64,000 nt of DNA from Otis tarda (lineage: Eukaryota > Chordata > Aves > Otidiformes > Otididae). The notes below the pieces were generated by a model. That model was not told where the DNA came from. It saw only the letters and a list, made by a program, of their open reading frames with translations, and did no database searches. The stretch spans positions 76,019,785 to 76,083,784 of the forward strand of contig CM048555.1 in assembly GCA_026413225.1 (NCBI GenBank), given 5' to 3'. Shown piece by piece: positions 48,301 to 60,720 of the stretch. The position numbers and the translations under genes are program-made. Position 1 is the stretch's first letter. The number at the start of each line of letters is the position of its first letter.

Positions 48301-50861
48301 AGAGACCATGTGTAATGGTAAATAAAGCCTGGTCCTTGGCTATTAAAAATCTGAGTGAAGAGCTGCTAAGATCCACCGGAGTATTTATCATTACCTTACA
48401 ACTTCTTAGGATGTCACAGACAGAGGATCTTGGTCCTTCCCCATGCAGTCTACCATCAGACTCAAAGCAACACTGCTCTATCTATATGTTTTGCTTCTAC
48501 TGCAGAAAAACGATTAACAAGAAAGACAAATTTGTCTTCCAAAATGTTTGTCTTAGAGCCAAATTTTCTCAAATTCTTTGGCATCAACATTTTTAGACAA
48601 GAGGAAATCGGAAGTTTGTTTAAAAGTATTTGAGTACTTACGTCTTGCTTTGTCATCACAAATGGCAATGTGCCAGAAGGCAGACACTGATGGCAAGAGG
48701 AACAGAAGGGAGCCTGGATTTATGATTCCTCTGTTTGGAGAGTGGGTAACACCATAGTTTGCAAACTACAGCCCTATCAGCCTGTACACATAGTTCAGAT
48801 AACACATCCTGCAGTGAAGACCCACATACCAATGCTCCTAGAGATGCCACAAGCATTTCACTTCTCTTTTAGACTGATATTTTAATTTCACAATCTGTGT
48901 TTGCATGTAACATAGTGCCTTTTCCCAGACAGTTACAAGAATATAAACTTTGTCAACCAGTTAAAAAACAAAACCACTCAGGTCTTCTACCTGTGGAAAA
49001 TCACTTAAAATGAGGATGCTCACACATCACATCAGCAGCTGATAGATGGATTCATCAGGAAGGTAAAGTGAAAATACACCTCTCCCAAAAAGCTCAAGTC
49101 CTTCTTTCCAAGGACTCTCTCTGCTGACACCAAGAAGAGCAAATGGACCCTTAGCAATGAATACCAAAGTCTTTAACCGTCCTTGATAAGATGAGATGAG
49201 AGAGGACTTCCACTGCCTTCTCCTCTGTGTAACTGCACTCTATGATATCTATGTGCTGGAGACCTCTGAGACCTCTTCCCTCCTGGTAGGCACCTGTACA
49301 CCTTCTCATCAGCACCAATTCTCACAAGTTTGGATTGATCCCAGGGCAGAAGTTATGTCTGCCAGCCTCCAAGAAGACCGCAAAGAATTATCAAGCAATA
49401 GACACTCAGAAATGGTAAAAATGGAAGGGAACAGTGCCCAGCATTTTATTAAAACCATCATGATCTATAATAAGCAAAGAGATTGAGTGCAGGATGTGGA
49501 TGCTCTTCTGGCCGTGAGTTCACTCTGCTCTTGCAGCAAGATAGGCAGCCAACAGAGAGGGCAGGATGAATTGCCCCAAATCCCCAGAGCAGAGCTGATA
49601 TTTACAGACAATGCTAAAAATTATGGCACAAGGAAATCAACAAGCTGGAGAGCCATGCTGGCTGCAGCTCCATAGGAAACAGTGGGGCGGAAAAGCAAAC
49701 TTTGCCAAATGGATGAGGAAAAATCTGGTAGGGATGCTTTTTCTTTTTATTTTTTTTCTTAATATTTTAATCAAGTTTCTTAGGATGCTTTACAAACAAC
49801 AAAGCACAGAAGAAAATGTAGACTTTTTTTTTTTTTAAACAATGCATGGCTGGGAAAGGCAATTGCAATTCAAGTGGAGATGAAATTAGTGAACAATGGA
49901 CATTATCTTCAGGTTCTTGATTCTATCACATCTTGCCCAGTCCACTTCCAGAGTAGCACAGATATCAGGGTCCTCATTCCCTTTACCTGAACAAACTTTC
50001 CTCCTGCCTTTGCTCATTGCAATAAATGTAACTAACAGGAGCATTAGGATCGTGTGTCTCTTTTTTCCCAACCAGTTTTTTCTCCTCCTCTCTCCACCTC
50101 ATATGCAAAAAAACACATAAGCACCTGCTTAACTTTAAGCCCTGTGTTTCAGTCCTGCTTGCTTTAGATTAATTCAAGCACGTGCTCGTCACTGGGCTGG
50201 ATCTGACACCATCACTGATGAAGTTACATGGCCCCAGCCTTCAGGGCACCAAACACCCAGACCAAGACTCAGCTGTGAAGTTTTTCGGCTTACACACCTC
50301 TTCTGCTTCAATCAAGGTAGATGGAGCAGCAAAGCCAACAAAGCAGTGTGGAAATCATTAGACCATTCCCTGGTGTGAATTTGTCCCTAACCACTTAGAA
50401 ATATCTCCAAGCCATTCCCAGGCTCAGTGCGGGGTTGAAGGGGTCCAGGACCTGTTCCCAGTTGGTGTTTTGGACACAGTCAACCTGGCTGGGTGGTGAA
50501 GACATTTGCTAGAGTAGCTGAAGACCATCAGCTACCAGTTGGCCTCGATGCTCAGGAACGTCCCCAAGCATATTTCACTTCCTAGTACTGATACAGCTAG
50601 AGAGACCACCATAAGCCTGTGTATTTTCCCAGTTAAATATAGTTAAATAAAGACATAAAGAAATCACTTACAAGGAAAAATATTAAATTAAAATAATTAA
50701 AACTATTTTTAAATTTTAGTTTAAAAATTATGGTCACTTTTGACTGGTTTTACTAAATGTTCTGAGATTTTTTGTAACCCTCACACAAAAACTCATCCCA
50801 TGAAGAGCAGAGTTTTGTTTTCTTCTCCTTTGCTGTACAGGTCGAGCTGCTGCTACAATGA
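45336..50861. other. Noncoding DNA, nothing named
   Basis: A 5.5-kb stretch without a recognised repeat or gene. Noted: a 7-bp ggagcc/ggctcc-type inverted repeat with TAATTA words near 45995-46060, a FOX-like 'tgtttatttgtttattt' run near 46512-46532, and a T14 run near 49825-49838. Frames up to 148 codons on both strands have no known family. Confidence 0.5.
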
Positions 50862-50955
50862 AATCTGACTCTAGTTTTGGATTTAATGATCTGAGAGAGG
50901 CCCATAGGGCAGGGCCTCTCTCAATTCTTACAAATAAAAATAATTAAATCAGATT
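50862..50955. repeat. Inverted repeat with perfect 12-bp GC-rich stem
   Basis: tgagagaggccc (50892-50903) and gggcctctctca (50912-50923) pair perfectly around an 8-nt loop. Further out, gatttaat (50880-50887) matches attaaatc (50943-50950), and aatctga (50862-50868) matches tcagatt (50949-50955). The nested arms are offset, giving an imperfect long hairpin. Chance expectation for the inner stem is roughly 0.04 in this window. It could be a decayed short inverted-repeat element or a structured RNA; the sequence does not decide which. Confidence 0.85.
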
Positions 50956-53900
50956 CAAATATAGTCTTTCGGGGACATTTTCTTAAAAGATTCCATAAAA
51001 GAGGATTCCACATCACTGTAGACCCAGGTCTTGTAGTAATTTTTTAATCATAAGAGACTTCATATGTGAAATTATTTTTTAAAAAAACCACAATTTTGTA
51101 TGAAAAGATTGAATTATTTCTTGATATTAGACATGTTTGTAAATTTTAATGAAAGAAGATACTAGAGGGGACCAGCAGTCATGAAATTTTTAGCATAAAT
51201 TTTAAACCAAGCTCATGTAAAACTCTGGGTGTTCAGACCTGGGACTTTGAAGTTACCTGTCATGAACTAGGAAGTTCCAGTTTATGAGTGGGATTAGCTG
51301 ATCAGAGCTTGAGGTCACAGAACCAGCTGAGCCCCTTTTGGAGCCACTCCTGCAAATCTCAATTTCCCAGCATCTGTGGAGGACCTCGCTTGGGCTAGAG
51401 GATCCCCGAGTTGTAGCAAACACCACATATGTACATGGCATCTTCCACCTTAAGGCATCTTGTAACAACTGTGCCTGAGGCTCTTCACCCACCAGTGCAA
51501 TGCTGTCCTTTCCCTTTTGGAAGGTACCATCGGTTTAACGCCCTGCGACATCAGGGAAACCTTTAGAAGAGGAATTTCAGAAGACAGAAACCAGCTGAAA
51601 TCTTGCAGAAATTCCCCTTTCCTTCTGCAAACACAGACCAGAGGCAAAATTTTAGGGCATTACTTTAGTTTCCTGCTCTGGGGAAAGTGGCTATATAGAG
51701 AAAAACCATCCCTGTTCGTAACCCCATATAACCCAGCTAAAATCAAATGTCAAATCCTCACAAGCATCTGTCCCTCAGCCAGAGGGTGTTTTTCTTCACG
51801 GATGAATCAAACAGACTGAGTAAATCACATGAATCACCAACGGAAACATCATCCTTACAGCATCATCTCACATTTATGAATAAGGAGCTTGTTTTGCAGG
51901 TCCCTAGAGAAGAAATAAAGCAATGGGAGCTCAGGGAGGGGCCCAGGACTTTCACAAGCGTTTTGTTTTAACAGATCACAAACAATAAGGTGTCTCCCTC
52001 CTCCTATCAAAGAAATTATAGGCAATTGCTTTACAAACCATCTCTCAATTTAGCAGTCCTTTTATTAATAAGAAAATGCTTACGCTGATGACATAGCTCA
52101 ATAACCCCGTTATAAATCGTACAAATCTGTTGTAACGGGTACAAACGAGCATCGTGATTTACGAGCAGGGCCACTGACTTCTACACCTGACATAAAACTT
52201 TGTAGGCAATCAGCCACATGTTTCATTTTAGCTTTATATTTGACATATAAATCAGGCAGTGAAAGGGACTCTCTCTCCACCCCCACTCCTCTCCTTCGAA
52301 CAGACGAAGCAAATATTTTACAAGCAACATGTAACTCACTGTAGCAAGGACACAAAATGAGGTATGGAAAATATTATGCCATGATTTCATTAGTTTCATG
52401 TGAACCAATATGAGGTACAGTGACCTGCCCTGCAAAGCAGGCAGGAGAGCAGGCAGTTAAGAGAGGAATAACCACGAAGGTCACCATGGAAAAACAGTTG
52501 AGAAAATAAGTAGTTTTCCTGCACTACGTGTTTATTTCCAGGTTTTGCAAACCTATGGAAGGTCTCCATCTTCCCCTCCTGAGCTGAGCAGAGTTTGGCC
52601 CTGCTTATGAGGTCAAGGTGTCCAACACAACCCCATAAAGGTGATGTGGCCATCAAGAGAACAGAGCAGAAAAGGAAACTCAGCAGTTACTAATGGGATT
52701 TTTGAGGGTTGCTTTTCATAGGTGTTAATAAAATATCTCTGCCCAGTACACATCACAAGATCCCTCTTCTCTTCAGATGCTACAACAGATGTGTCTTATA
52801 GCTCGGAGCTTCCAATTTGAGCCCCAGCTCGATGCCGAACCACCATCTTTTTTAAAAAAAAAATACGCACTGGGGGCATATTTGAGTCGTTTTCAGGCAT
52901 TCTGGGATAATTTGCAAGTTTCTCCTGCTTTTCTATGTGAACCAGCTCCAAAGTCTGTCAAAACCAGAAAGACTCTTTCATCCATCTGAATCTCAAGACG
53001 AGCTAGCTAGACGTTTGCCTTAGAAACCCAAAGAAATGCTGCTCCAATTTTCTAGATGCAAACTCAAATGTCTGATTTTCAGCAAGTGTAAAATCAGATT
53101 CACAAATACGACACATTTTCTAAAGGCAGGATGTACAGAAGTGAGATGAAATGTAAAATAATATATAACAACCTAAAAAAAAGGTTATTTTAAACAAGTG
53201 CTATAAATCTGCAGTACTTTCACCCAATTGCACAAGTTAGTTTATCTGAGCTGGATAAAGTCCTGTCGAAGGTTTTTATACATTCTCCTCTAGCGATGAG
53301 AATTTTTCCATAACAGAGGTGTTGGCCATTTCTGGAAAGCTCTTGCTATGAGTCAGGCATGTACTGCTTTTCCATTTTCTCAGAAGAACTCTTTAAATAC
53401 ACTTGAGGCAATGGAAAGCCATCTGGAGGCAGAGGTTGAAGGATGGGTTTTGACTGCTTGACTGCTTCGTTCAGTGATGCAGAGCTCTGAAGATGGGGTT
53501 GTAAATGGACTATCTCATGTTACAGCAAGATTTTTGTCAGACTTAATCCACTATTTCTTTACTTTTAATCTTCAGTGATTTTATGTGATATGTTTTATAA
53601 ATATAGGCCTCTCGGAAACTTCAGTTAGCCTCTGATCAGCCACCCGGGTTACACCACCATCTAATTTCTTGTGCAGATGAAGCATTTGCATAACCTCAAG
53701 TGATAACTACGTCTTCAACAACACAAATATCTGCAGTCCCACTAAGAATGTTAATGTCTTGTCTACTCTAAAAAGTAATGTATGCTCCAGCTCATTCAGA
53801 CACCATCCGGTTTCTCTGATGTGCATCCAAAGTGGAAAACAGATGATTTGTTTATCAAGATGAGCTTCTTGAACCATAGCCAAGGTCTCATTATTTATTC

Positions 53901-54639
53901 AAAAATAAGTTGTAAAAATACAGGAGGAAGCCAAACTTGCACCAGCTGAGCATTCCTCCTGTACGTTTTTCAGCTGCGCGTGACCTTCTGTCTTCCTTCT
54001 CACTAACAGGTAATGGGATTGATTTTCCCACATACAGAAGGGGCACTGGATACCGGACAGTTTACACCTCTAAGTGTTTGTCTTAATTAAATATATTGAA
54101 CGAGTCCTGAAAGAATTATAATTAGGTTGTTCTCTGCATGCAAATTGACATTTAGTTGGGGGTGATGGGATCAAGGCAAACACAGCAATGAAATAATTCA
54201 AGGTCAGTCTAAGACTGAGCTGCCAGTGTGGTTCTTGGGTGTTATGCCATGTCTGGATCTGGCAGCAGAAGAATCCAGCAGCCCACCACTATCTGAAGCC
54301 CTTGCCAAGGCAAAGAATGCACTAGGATTCATGTCCACATGAATCCATAGCCCAACTTTGCTTATTTGGCAGCCATTAATTAGCACCAACCTTTTCAGTC
54401 ATAAATTGTTCTCACTTTCCTACTCTGTGAGTCTTTTCTCAAGCAAAAAGTTGTCCTTGAATTAGGTCCTTGTAGTAGTGCGTCTGCGCATGAGGCTTTT
54501 CAGTGGCCCATCTATATTATATCATGCAAACGTGTGTTTACATTTCCATAGGTCACCCTCTGGAGCTCCCATTCTTTCTTCTTCCATAGATTAACTTCAA
54601 AACACGGTACATATAATGATCAGGAGTGATCAGGAGTAG
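50956..54639. other. AT-rich noncoding DNA
   Basis: No gene or repeat family recognised. A 9-pair hairpin with one wobble (cccgttata/tgtaacggg) lies at 52106-52139. ATTTGCAT occurs near 53687-53694 and ATGCAAAT near 54138-54145. The 10-bp unit gatcaggagt is duplicated in tandem at 54618-54637, right at the start of the next CR1. Confidence 0.5.
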
Positions 54640-55836
54640 TCAGCAAAGGGGAAATCATACTTGACCCACCTCACTGCCTTCTACAAAGAGGTGGCTGGCT
54701 TGGTGGATGACAGGAGAGAGCGGATGCTCCTTACCTCTACTAGCAAAGCCTTTGTCACTGTCTCCCCTAACATCACCACAGACAACATTACAAAGTATGG
54801 GTTGGATAAGTGGACAGTTAAATCAATTAAAAGCTGGTTGAACCACCAGATCCAAAGGGTTGTGACCAGTGACACAAAGTCAAGTTGGAGGGGAGTCACT
54901 ATGGGTGAACCTCAGGGCTTAATTCCTGGGGCCAATACTGTCTGATATTCTTCATTAATGACCTGGATGATGGGACAGAGTGCACCTTCAGCAAGTTCAC
55001 AAATAATACAAAACTGGGAGGAGTGGCTGGTGCACCAGATTTTCATGTTGACATTCAGAGGGACCTTAGGAAGCTGTAAAATTGGCCAGAGAGGAATGTC
55101 TTGAAGTTTAACAAGGGGAAATGCCACATCCTGCATCTAGGAAGGAATGACCTCACACACCAGTACACACAGGGGGATGACCGGCTGTGAAACAGCTTTG
55201 CTGAGGACTGTGAGGTGCTGGGGGGCAACAAGTTGACCATAAGCCAGCAATGTGCCCCGGCAGAAAGGAAGGTGAGAAGTACCCTGGGCTGCATTAGGCA
55301 AAGCATTGCCAGCAGGCCAAAGGAGGTGACAGTTCCTCTCTATTCAGCACTGGTGAGGCAACACCTGGAACACTGCACCCAGTTCTGGGCTCCTCGGTGC
55401 AAGAGAAACAAGGACCTACTGGAGAGAGTCCAGTACAGGGTCACAAAGATAATTAAGAGATTGGAGCATCTTTCATATGAGAAGAAACTGGGAGAGCTAG
55501 GACTGTTCAGCCTGGAGAAGGCCCAGGAGTGATCTTATCAGTGTGTCTAAATATCTGATGCGAAAGAATGAAGACAAGAGAGTCAGACTCTTCTCAGTAG
55601 TACCACTGACAGAACAAGAAACACATGAAAATGTTTACTGTGAGGACAATCAAACACTGGTACAAGTTGTCCGGATACGTTGTGAAGATAATTCAAAACC
55701 AGACTGGACACAGTGCTGGACAACCCGCTCTAGGTAACTGCTTGAGCAGAGGGGTTGTACTGGATCTCAAGGTTGGGTTGAATCTCAAGAGCTGCCTCCA
55801 ACCTCAACCATTCTGTGATTCTGTGACTCTGTCATA
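54640..55836 (+). mobile_element. CR1 LINE, 5'-truncated, decayed, sense
   Basis: Starts in the reverse transcriptase domain (matching KSYLTHLTAFYKEVAGLVDD) and runs to 'ccattctgtgattctgtgac' at about 55808-55827. The CR1 order is complete: motif A region (STSKAFVTVSP), DKWTVKSIKSWLN, GEPQGLIPG for motif B, then the C-terminal blocks [21 protein letters not shown]-like and [20 protein letters not shown]. The frame is broken by several stops and shifts. The catalytic motif reads FTNN where an active enzyme has F/YADD, and the motif A aspartates are lost. It is older than the 22.4-kb copy. Confidence 0.97.
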
Positions 55837-55902
55837 ACACATGGTGCAACAGCAGCATTGATCTTCTTTGAAGGCAGAGAATATTCAAAACACAGCATTG
55901 CT

Positions 55903-55951
55903 CATTGGCCTATTAATCAGTCATTAGCATATTTCTCATTGGCATATTAAA
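55903..55951. repeat. Three-copy degenerate tandem repeat
   Basis: Units beginning at 55903, 55922 and 55937 read cattggcctatta, cattagcatattt and cattggcatatta. Spacing is 19 and 15 bases, so the array is short and imperfect. It may be a relic of replication slippage. Confidence 0.7.
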
Positions 55952-56317
55952 ATTTTTATGTTTTAGACTGTGTTTTCAGTTGCAGGCTATTTAACACACT
56001 ATAATATAATAATTATAATTGGAAGTGCAGCAGTGATCAGATCCAAGAAGCATTTTGGCTGCAGACTCCCACATTTTCAGGAAGTTCCAGTGCAGATCTA
56101 CACCTCGCACCTGGTTCCTGTCTGTGTACTGGGTACAACCAGCATTTCTTATCTGAACAGCCACCTGCTATTTCAAGAAAACTCAAACCCCACAGCTATA
56201 GAGACGTTCTTGTTTAGATTCAAACTCAAGTTTTTTAGGCAAGCTCAAGAATGTAGCTGTAAAGTTTTCTGTCTGCTCTGCTCTATCCTGCACCTCTATA
56301 TGCAAGAAAAATGCAGG

Positions 56318-56348
56318 TTTTAAAATGTTTTTAAAAAACATTTTAAAA
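56318..56348. repeat. Perfect 15-bp inverted repeat, 1-nt spacer
   Basis: ttttaaaatgttttt (56318-56332) and aaaaacattttaaaa (56334-56348) are exact reverse complements. The palindrome is almost pure A/T, so its improbability is smaller than its length suggests. Such sequences can extrude as cruciforms. Confidence 0.9.
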
Positions 56349-57032
56349 TAAAAGGGGACACTGCATTAGAGCTGAACAAGACAAGAATAAAAACATTTTT
56401 AAACAGATTTTATTTTCATTTTTTGGCAAGTTTTTCAAATAGCTTTTGGTGACACATATTGCTAAAATGGAGCCAGAAATAAACTGTTTACAACAAATTG
56501 TTTTTCTACTAAGTGAGAATCTAATTATTCTCATTCAAAGGAATTTTTAAAAAATTAACATTTTGAAATATTTTGGCAATTGTTTTTTAAATGAAACAAG
56601 CGACCTCAGTCTGCAGATGAGTGCTCTCCCAAGGCAATGCTCTTCTCTGTCTGAAGGACCAGGCACAAGAAGAGAAACCTTGAGTCCCAGATCTTCAGTG
56701 AGAATTATTGCATTACACCAGGAGGGTCTACCCTCACAAACTGAGAAGGTGTTTGCTTGGCACCTTTTCTAGCAAGCCTGAGCCCCATTACATGTAAGTG
56801 TGTATTATTACAATGATACAATTGCCCTGATAGAGTGTAAATTCAGACTGGAATTTTTCTCATTTTGTTTTCTGTTGGGGACTTCTGGCGACACTGATTT
56901 TTCTCCAGTTGCCCACATTCCCGTATCACTGGAGTTCTCTTAAACTGCAACTAGTGTGGATCAAAGTTCTGATTCAGATTTTTTGAAAAGATCACCTCTT
57001 TTAAGAAGAACGCCTCACTCCCAAGAGCATTA

Positions 57033-57702
57033 GCAGTGGATATTGTCTACCTGGACTTCAGTAAGGCCTTTGACACTCTGTCCCCTGAGATTCTCATAGA
57101 CAAGTTGTTGATGTATGGCTTGGATAAGCAGACTGTGATGTGGGTTGAAAATCATCTGAGTGGCTGGGGCCAGAGGTTGGTGACCAGTGGCACAAAGTCT
57201 ACTTGAAGGCCAGTAACTGGCAGTTGTACCCCAGGGGTCAATACAGAGTCCAGTCCTGTTTAACATCTTCATTAACGATGGGGATGATGAGACAGAGTAT
57301 ACCCTTAGCCAGTTTGCAGGGAACACCAAACTGGGAGGAGTGGCTGATATGCCAGAGGGTCATGCTGCCATCCAGAGGGACCTCACTGAGCTGGAGAAAT
57401 GGGCCAACAGGAACCTCACAAAATTCCGCAAAGGGAGGTACAAAATCCTGCACCTGGGGAGGAACAACGCCATGCATCAATATATGCTGGGGGCCACCCA
57501 GCTGGAAAGCAATTTGGCAGAAAAGGACCTGGGGCTGAACATCGAGTTGAACATGAACCAGCAATATTCTCTTGCAGCCAAGAAGGCCAATGGCATCCTG
57601 GGCCGCATTAAGCAAAGTATTGATTGCCAGCAGGTCAAGAGAGGTGATTCTTCCCACTAACTCAGCGCTGGTGAGGCCAAACCTAGAGTACTGTGTCCAA
57701 TC
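57033..57702 (+). mobile_element. CR1 LINE internal fragment, truncated at both ends, sense
   Basis: Begins at motif A (VDIVYLDFSKAFDTLSPEIL) and ends near TLVRPNLEYCVQS-like sequence at about 57702. Motif A is intact but motif C reads FAGN where F/YADD is expected. The motif B region is shifted and holds stops. Unlike every other clear CR1 here, it lacks the 3' untranslated region and terminal octamers. CR1 copies start at their 3' ends, so the missing end must have been removed after insertion by deletion or rearrangement. Related in sequence to the copy at 54.6 kb. Confidence 0.96.
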
Positions 57703-60700
57703 CTTAGTGTAGGACAGTCAGACCTACTATACTACGTGGGATGCTGCTTGGCCGTGTGCTCCTCGTCTCTGAGGAACTCCCCACTGGTAGAGTTCCATGC
57801 ATTTTGTCCCAGCTAGTTCAAAAGATAACACATGCTGAGCCCATTACCACTTCTTCTTCACAACTGCGTGGGTCTATGCAAATAATTTCGGCACCTTACA
57901 TGCTACCTAACTTTATAATAGAGAGACCACTGTATTCTTTTCTAGCTTTTAGAAAACATTGGGAGGATAAGAGAGTAACCTACATGGCCATGCACTTCTT
58001 GCTGTCTTCTTCACCCCTTTTTCCTTGTGCCAGTTTGGCTCAGGAGGGTTCTACTTCAAGAGAGACTTTCAGCAGTGCTAGTGATGGAGAGCCTGTATAG
58101 GGTGCAGTGTCCCATCCTCACTCGTATGCCAAAAAGTGTAGGGTACGTCTCGAGTACAGGCTCCTTGTCCTCCTGCAACCCCTGGTGCTGGCGCAAATTG
58201 TGCAGCAGGCTGCTGTGTCTGTCTTGAAGGCTGGTTTTCTTTTGTGTTGAAATTTCATGAAGCCTTAATAACTTTCACTCATAACTTTCCAGCCAAAAAT
58301 TCACTGTCGTTGACCCTGAAAAAATGAATATATAAACAAAAGTCTGAGAAATGAAAGCAGCTGAGCTGAAGCAGCTTACTGATTAGGACTATAATGGCTT
58401 AATGGGTAAAGCATGTACCTTCTGAGTCTCTTGCTTTGGCTTACGTGTGGTCATGGAGAAGAAATAAAGGCCAGCTCAACAAGGCCAGCAGACAAGGTTC
58501 ACCTGGCATTGGCTATCCATAACTACACTTTTTTTTTACCACAAGGAATCTCAGGGAAGAAAACCTGACATCTGACAAGGTTTGTTATGAGAACTCTTAG
58601 CACCATCTCCTTATGAACAGTTTTGTCACATTCTGAAAATAAGGTAGTAGGGAAATACTGTACAGAGGAATTATATATGTTTGTAAAAGTAGCTCCTCCA
58701 TCAGAGTTTGACAAGTCCTGACAACAGTGAGCTAAGGTACATTGTGCAATGGGTAGTCAGGCATGAAACCAAACAGAAAGCATTACAAGTTTGGTTCACA
58801 GCTCAACAATAGCTCCATACAACCTCATGTAACAGACGAATAAGGAAAATAAAATATTTAAATAATAGCATAGTGCCATTGTTTTCCCTTCCTGACACTC
58901 AAAACTTGGCCCCAGATTTGCTGTGGGTTTCACTGGCTACTGAGAAAGTGTCTGACAAACCCAGCTTGAGTCTTGGGCTTTTAACCAAACAGTCGATGTC
59001 CTCAATAGAGTTATTTGTCCCCAGTCCTCCCAATTTAACAGCCAGATTCAAGGCAGCTCTCCCCTCAGCTACTGGAAATGTTGATGGTTGCTCATCACTG
59101 TTCCCTTCCTGTTTCTTTCAAGAGGAATATTCTCCTCTGGGAATGAATCTCATCAGCCTTGAAGTGAGCCTTGCAAAAACAGGAATGATGTAAGTTAAGA
59201 TAGGACATGTTTGGAGAGGGACGGAGATGTTTTTAGGAGAGAAGTGGCAATGGACTGGGGAAAAGGAGGACACATTTTAAATGCTTTAAGGATATTCAGG
59301 CTCAGCTGTTGAAGTCTAAATTTATTAATCCATTCTGATTTTCTGAAATGATTGAACGCGTACTTTAATAATATGGATTCTTGCTTTCAAAGCCCAGCTA
59401 GTGTAAATCACAGATCTGCATTGTCTGCAATATATATGCCACACTTTATTACCTAGCTTCACGGCTGACACTTAACTCAATTTAATGCTCATCCTTTCAC
59501 GTAATATATTCCAGATAGGCATCACTTCACGGTTCTGCACCATGGTGCTCAAAACTGCCTATGGTATCGATCTATATGATGATTAAATCTCAGCATTTTT
59601 TGAGACACTGGATACTGAGAGCACTAGATGGTGCTAGAGAATGCTCTTAGCCAGCTCCGGGATCTCATCCCTGTACATTCTCTCCATGTACCGTTTATTT
59701 TTGTAGGATATAACAGCATCATCTGCATCACACATCTATAATCTCAGCAGCGTTTCAGACGGGCTGCTGACGTCGCCCATCACTCTTCCTTGTCAGGTGA
59801 TGAGTAGTTGTTCATTATTGCCAGAAGCAAGCTGTCAAACCCATGACTCAGGCTCCCCAGATCACGAGACTACCATCAAAACCAGGGGATATATATATAT
59901 TTCAAAGTTCCTAAGTTCCTGACTCTGGTTCCTTAGCTTTGGGACTGTTATGATGCTATTTATGTGCTCCCTAGAAAAGCGTGGAAGTTCTGGGCACTAA
60001 AAGCATCTATGACCTGGGCCAGGTACGGATCTGAGCAATGAGGTTCAAACCACAGTTCAGACCTGACCTGGGGGTGTTTGGAAGTGTGTTTTTGACCCAT
60101 CCAAAGTAAAGAAACCACCCTTGGATACCACCAGATGAAAAAGACAATTCGGAAACGGAGTAGGGATTTGTACAGCTCTGAGTCTGCTAATAACTACAGC
60201 AATTTTTTGGCTGGAGCACACACTGGGAGAGGAGGGTTTGGGGGGGACCAGAGCATCCTGCACCCAGCAAGAGGTTTTCTCCTGTCATTGAAGGCAGAGG
60301 GCTACATCTTTAGATGGTCCCAGGCTGGGTATGTGTCCTGTGATGTCCAGAAAGGGAAAGGAAGGTCACAGTGTCTTTACCAAGGCACTGTCAGGCTGCA
60401 CTTCTCCATCTCAGAGGTGGCCCTGGCATCAATATCAAGGGACCATTTTGTCACCAGCAGCCTTGCCATGCGAGGACAGGCTCTTGCAGAGAAACCCAAG
60501 TGTCAGTCCTTCTTCTTCTGCCAGGTGCCCCGGGGATGTGGGGTGTCCTAGGGAACCAAGGCACACAGACACTGGCAGCATAACGGGGATAATACGAGGC
60601 ATTTTTCCCATCCTGACAGCTCAGCTGTGAGGCTGAACGCGCTGCAGGCTGCACGAGACTTAGGTGCCTATAGGGAGGCCATATATATTTTGCAGACAGG

Positions 60701-60720
60701 TGTCAAATCAACAACATTTT
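57703..60720. other. Noncoding DNA, nothing named
   Basis: Includes an isolated pol III A-box-like word (tggcttaatggg, about 58397-58408) and a short TA tract near 59887-59901. Frames up to 138 codons on both strands (60.1-60.6 kb) show no known family. Confidence 0.5.

Larger units (their letters stand above)
55837..57032. other. AT-rich spacer between two CR1 copies
   Basis: Carries a three-unit degenerate tandem repeat (55903-55951) and a perfect AT palindrome (56318-56348), then AT-rich sequence with repeated aacatttt words to about 56600. No gene recognised. Confidence 0.55.
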
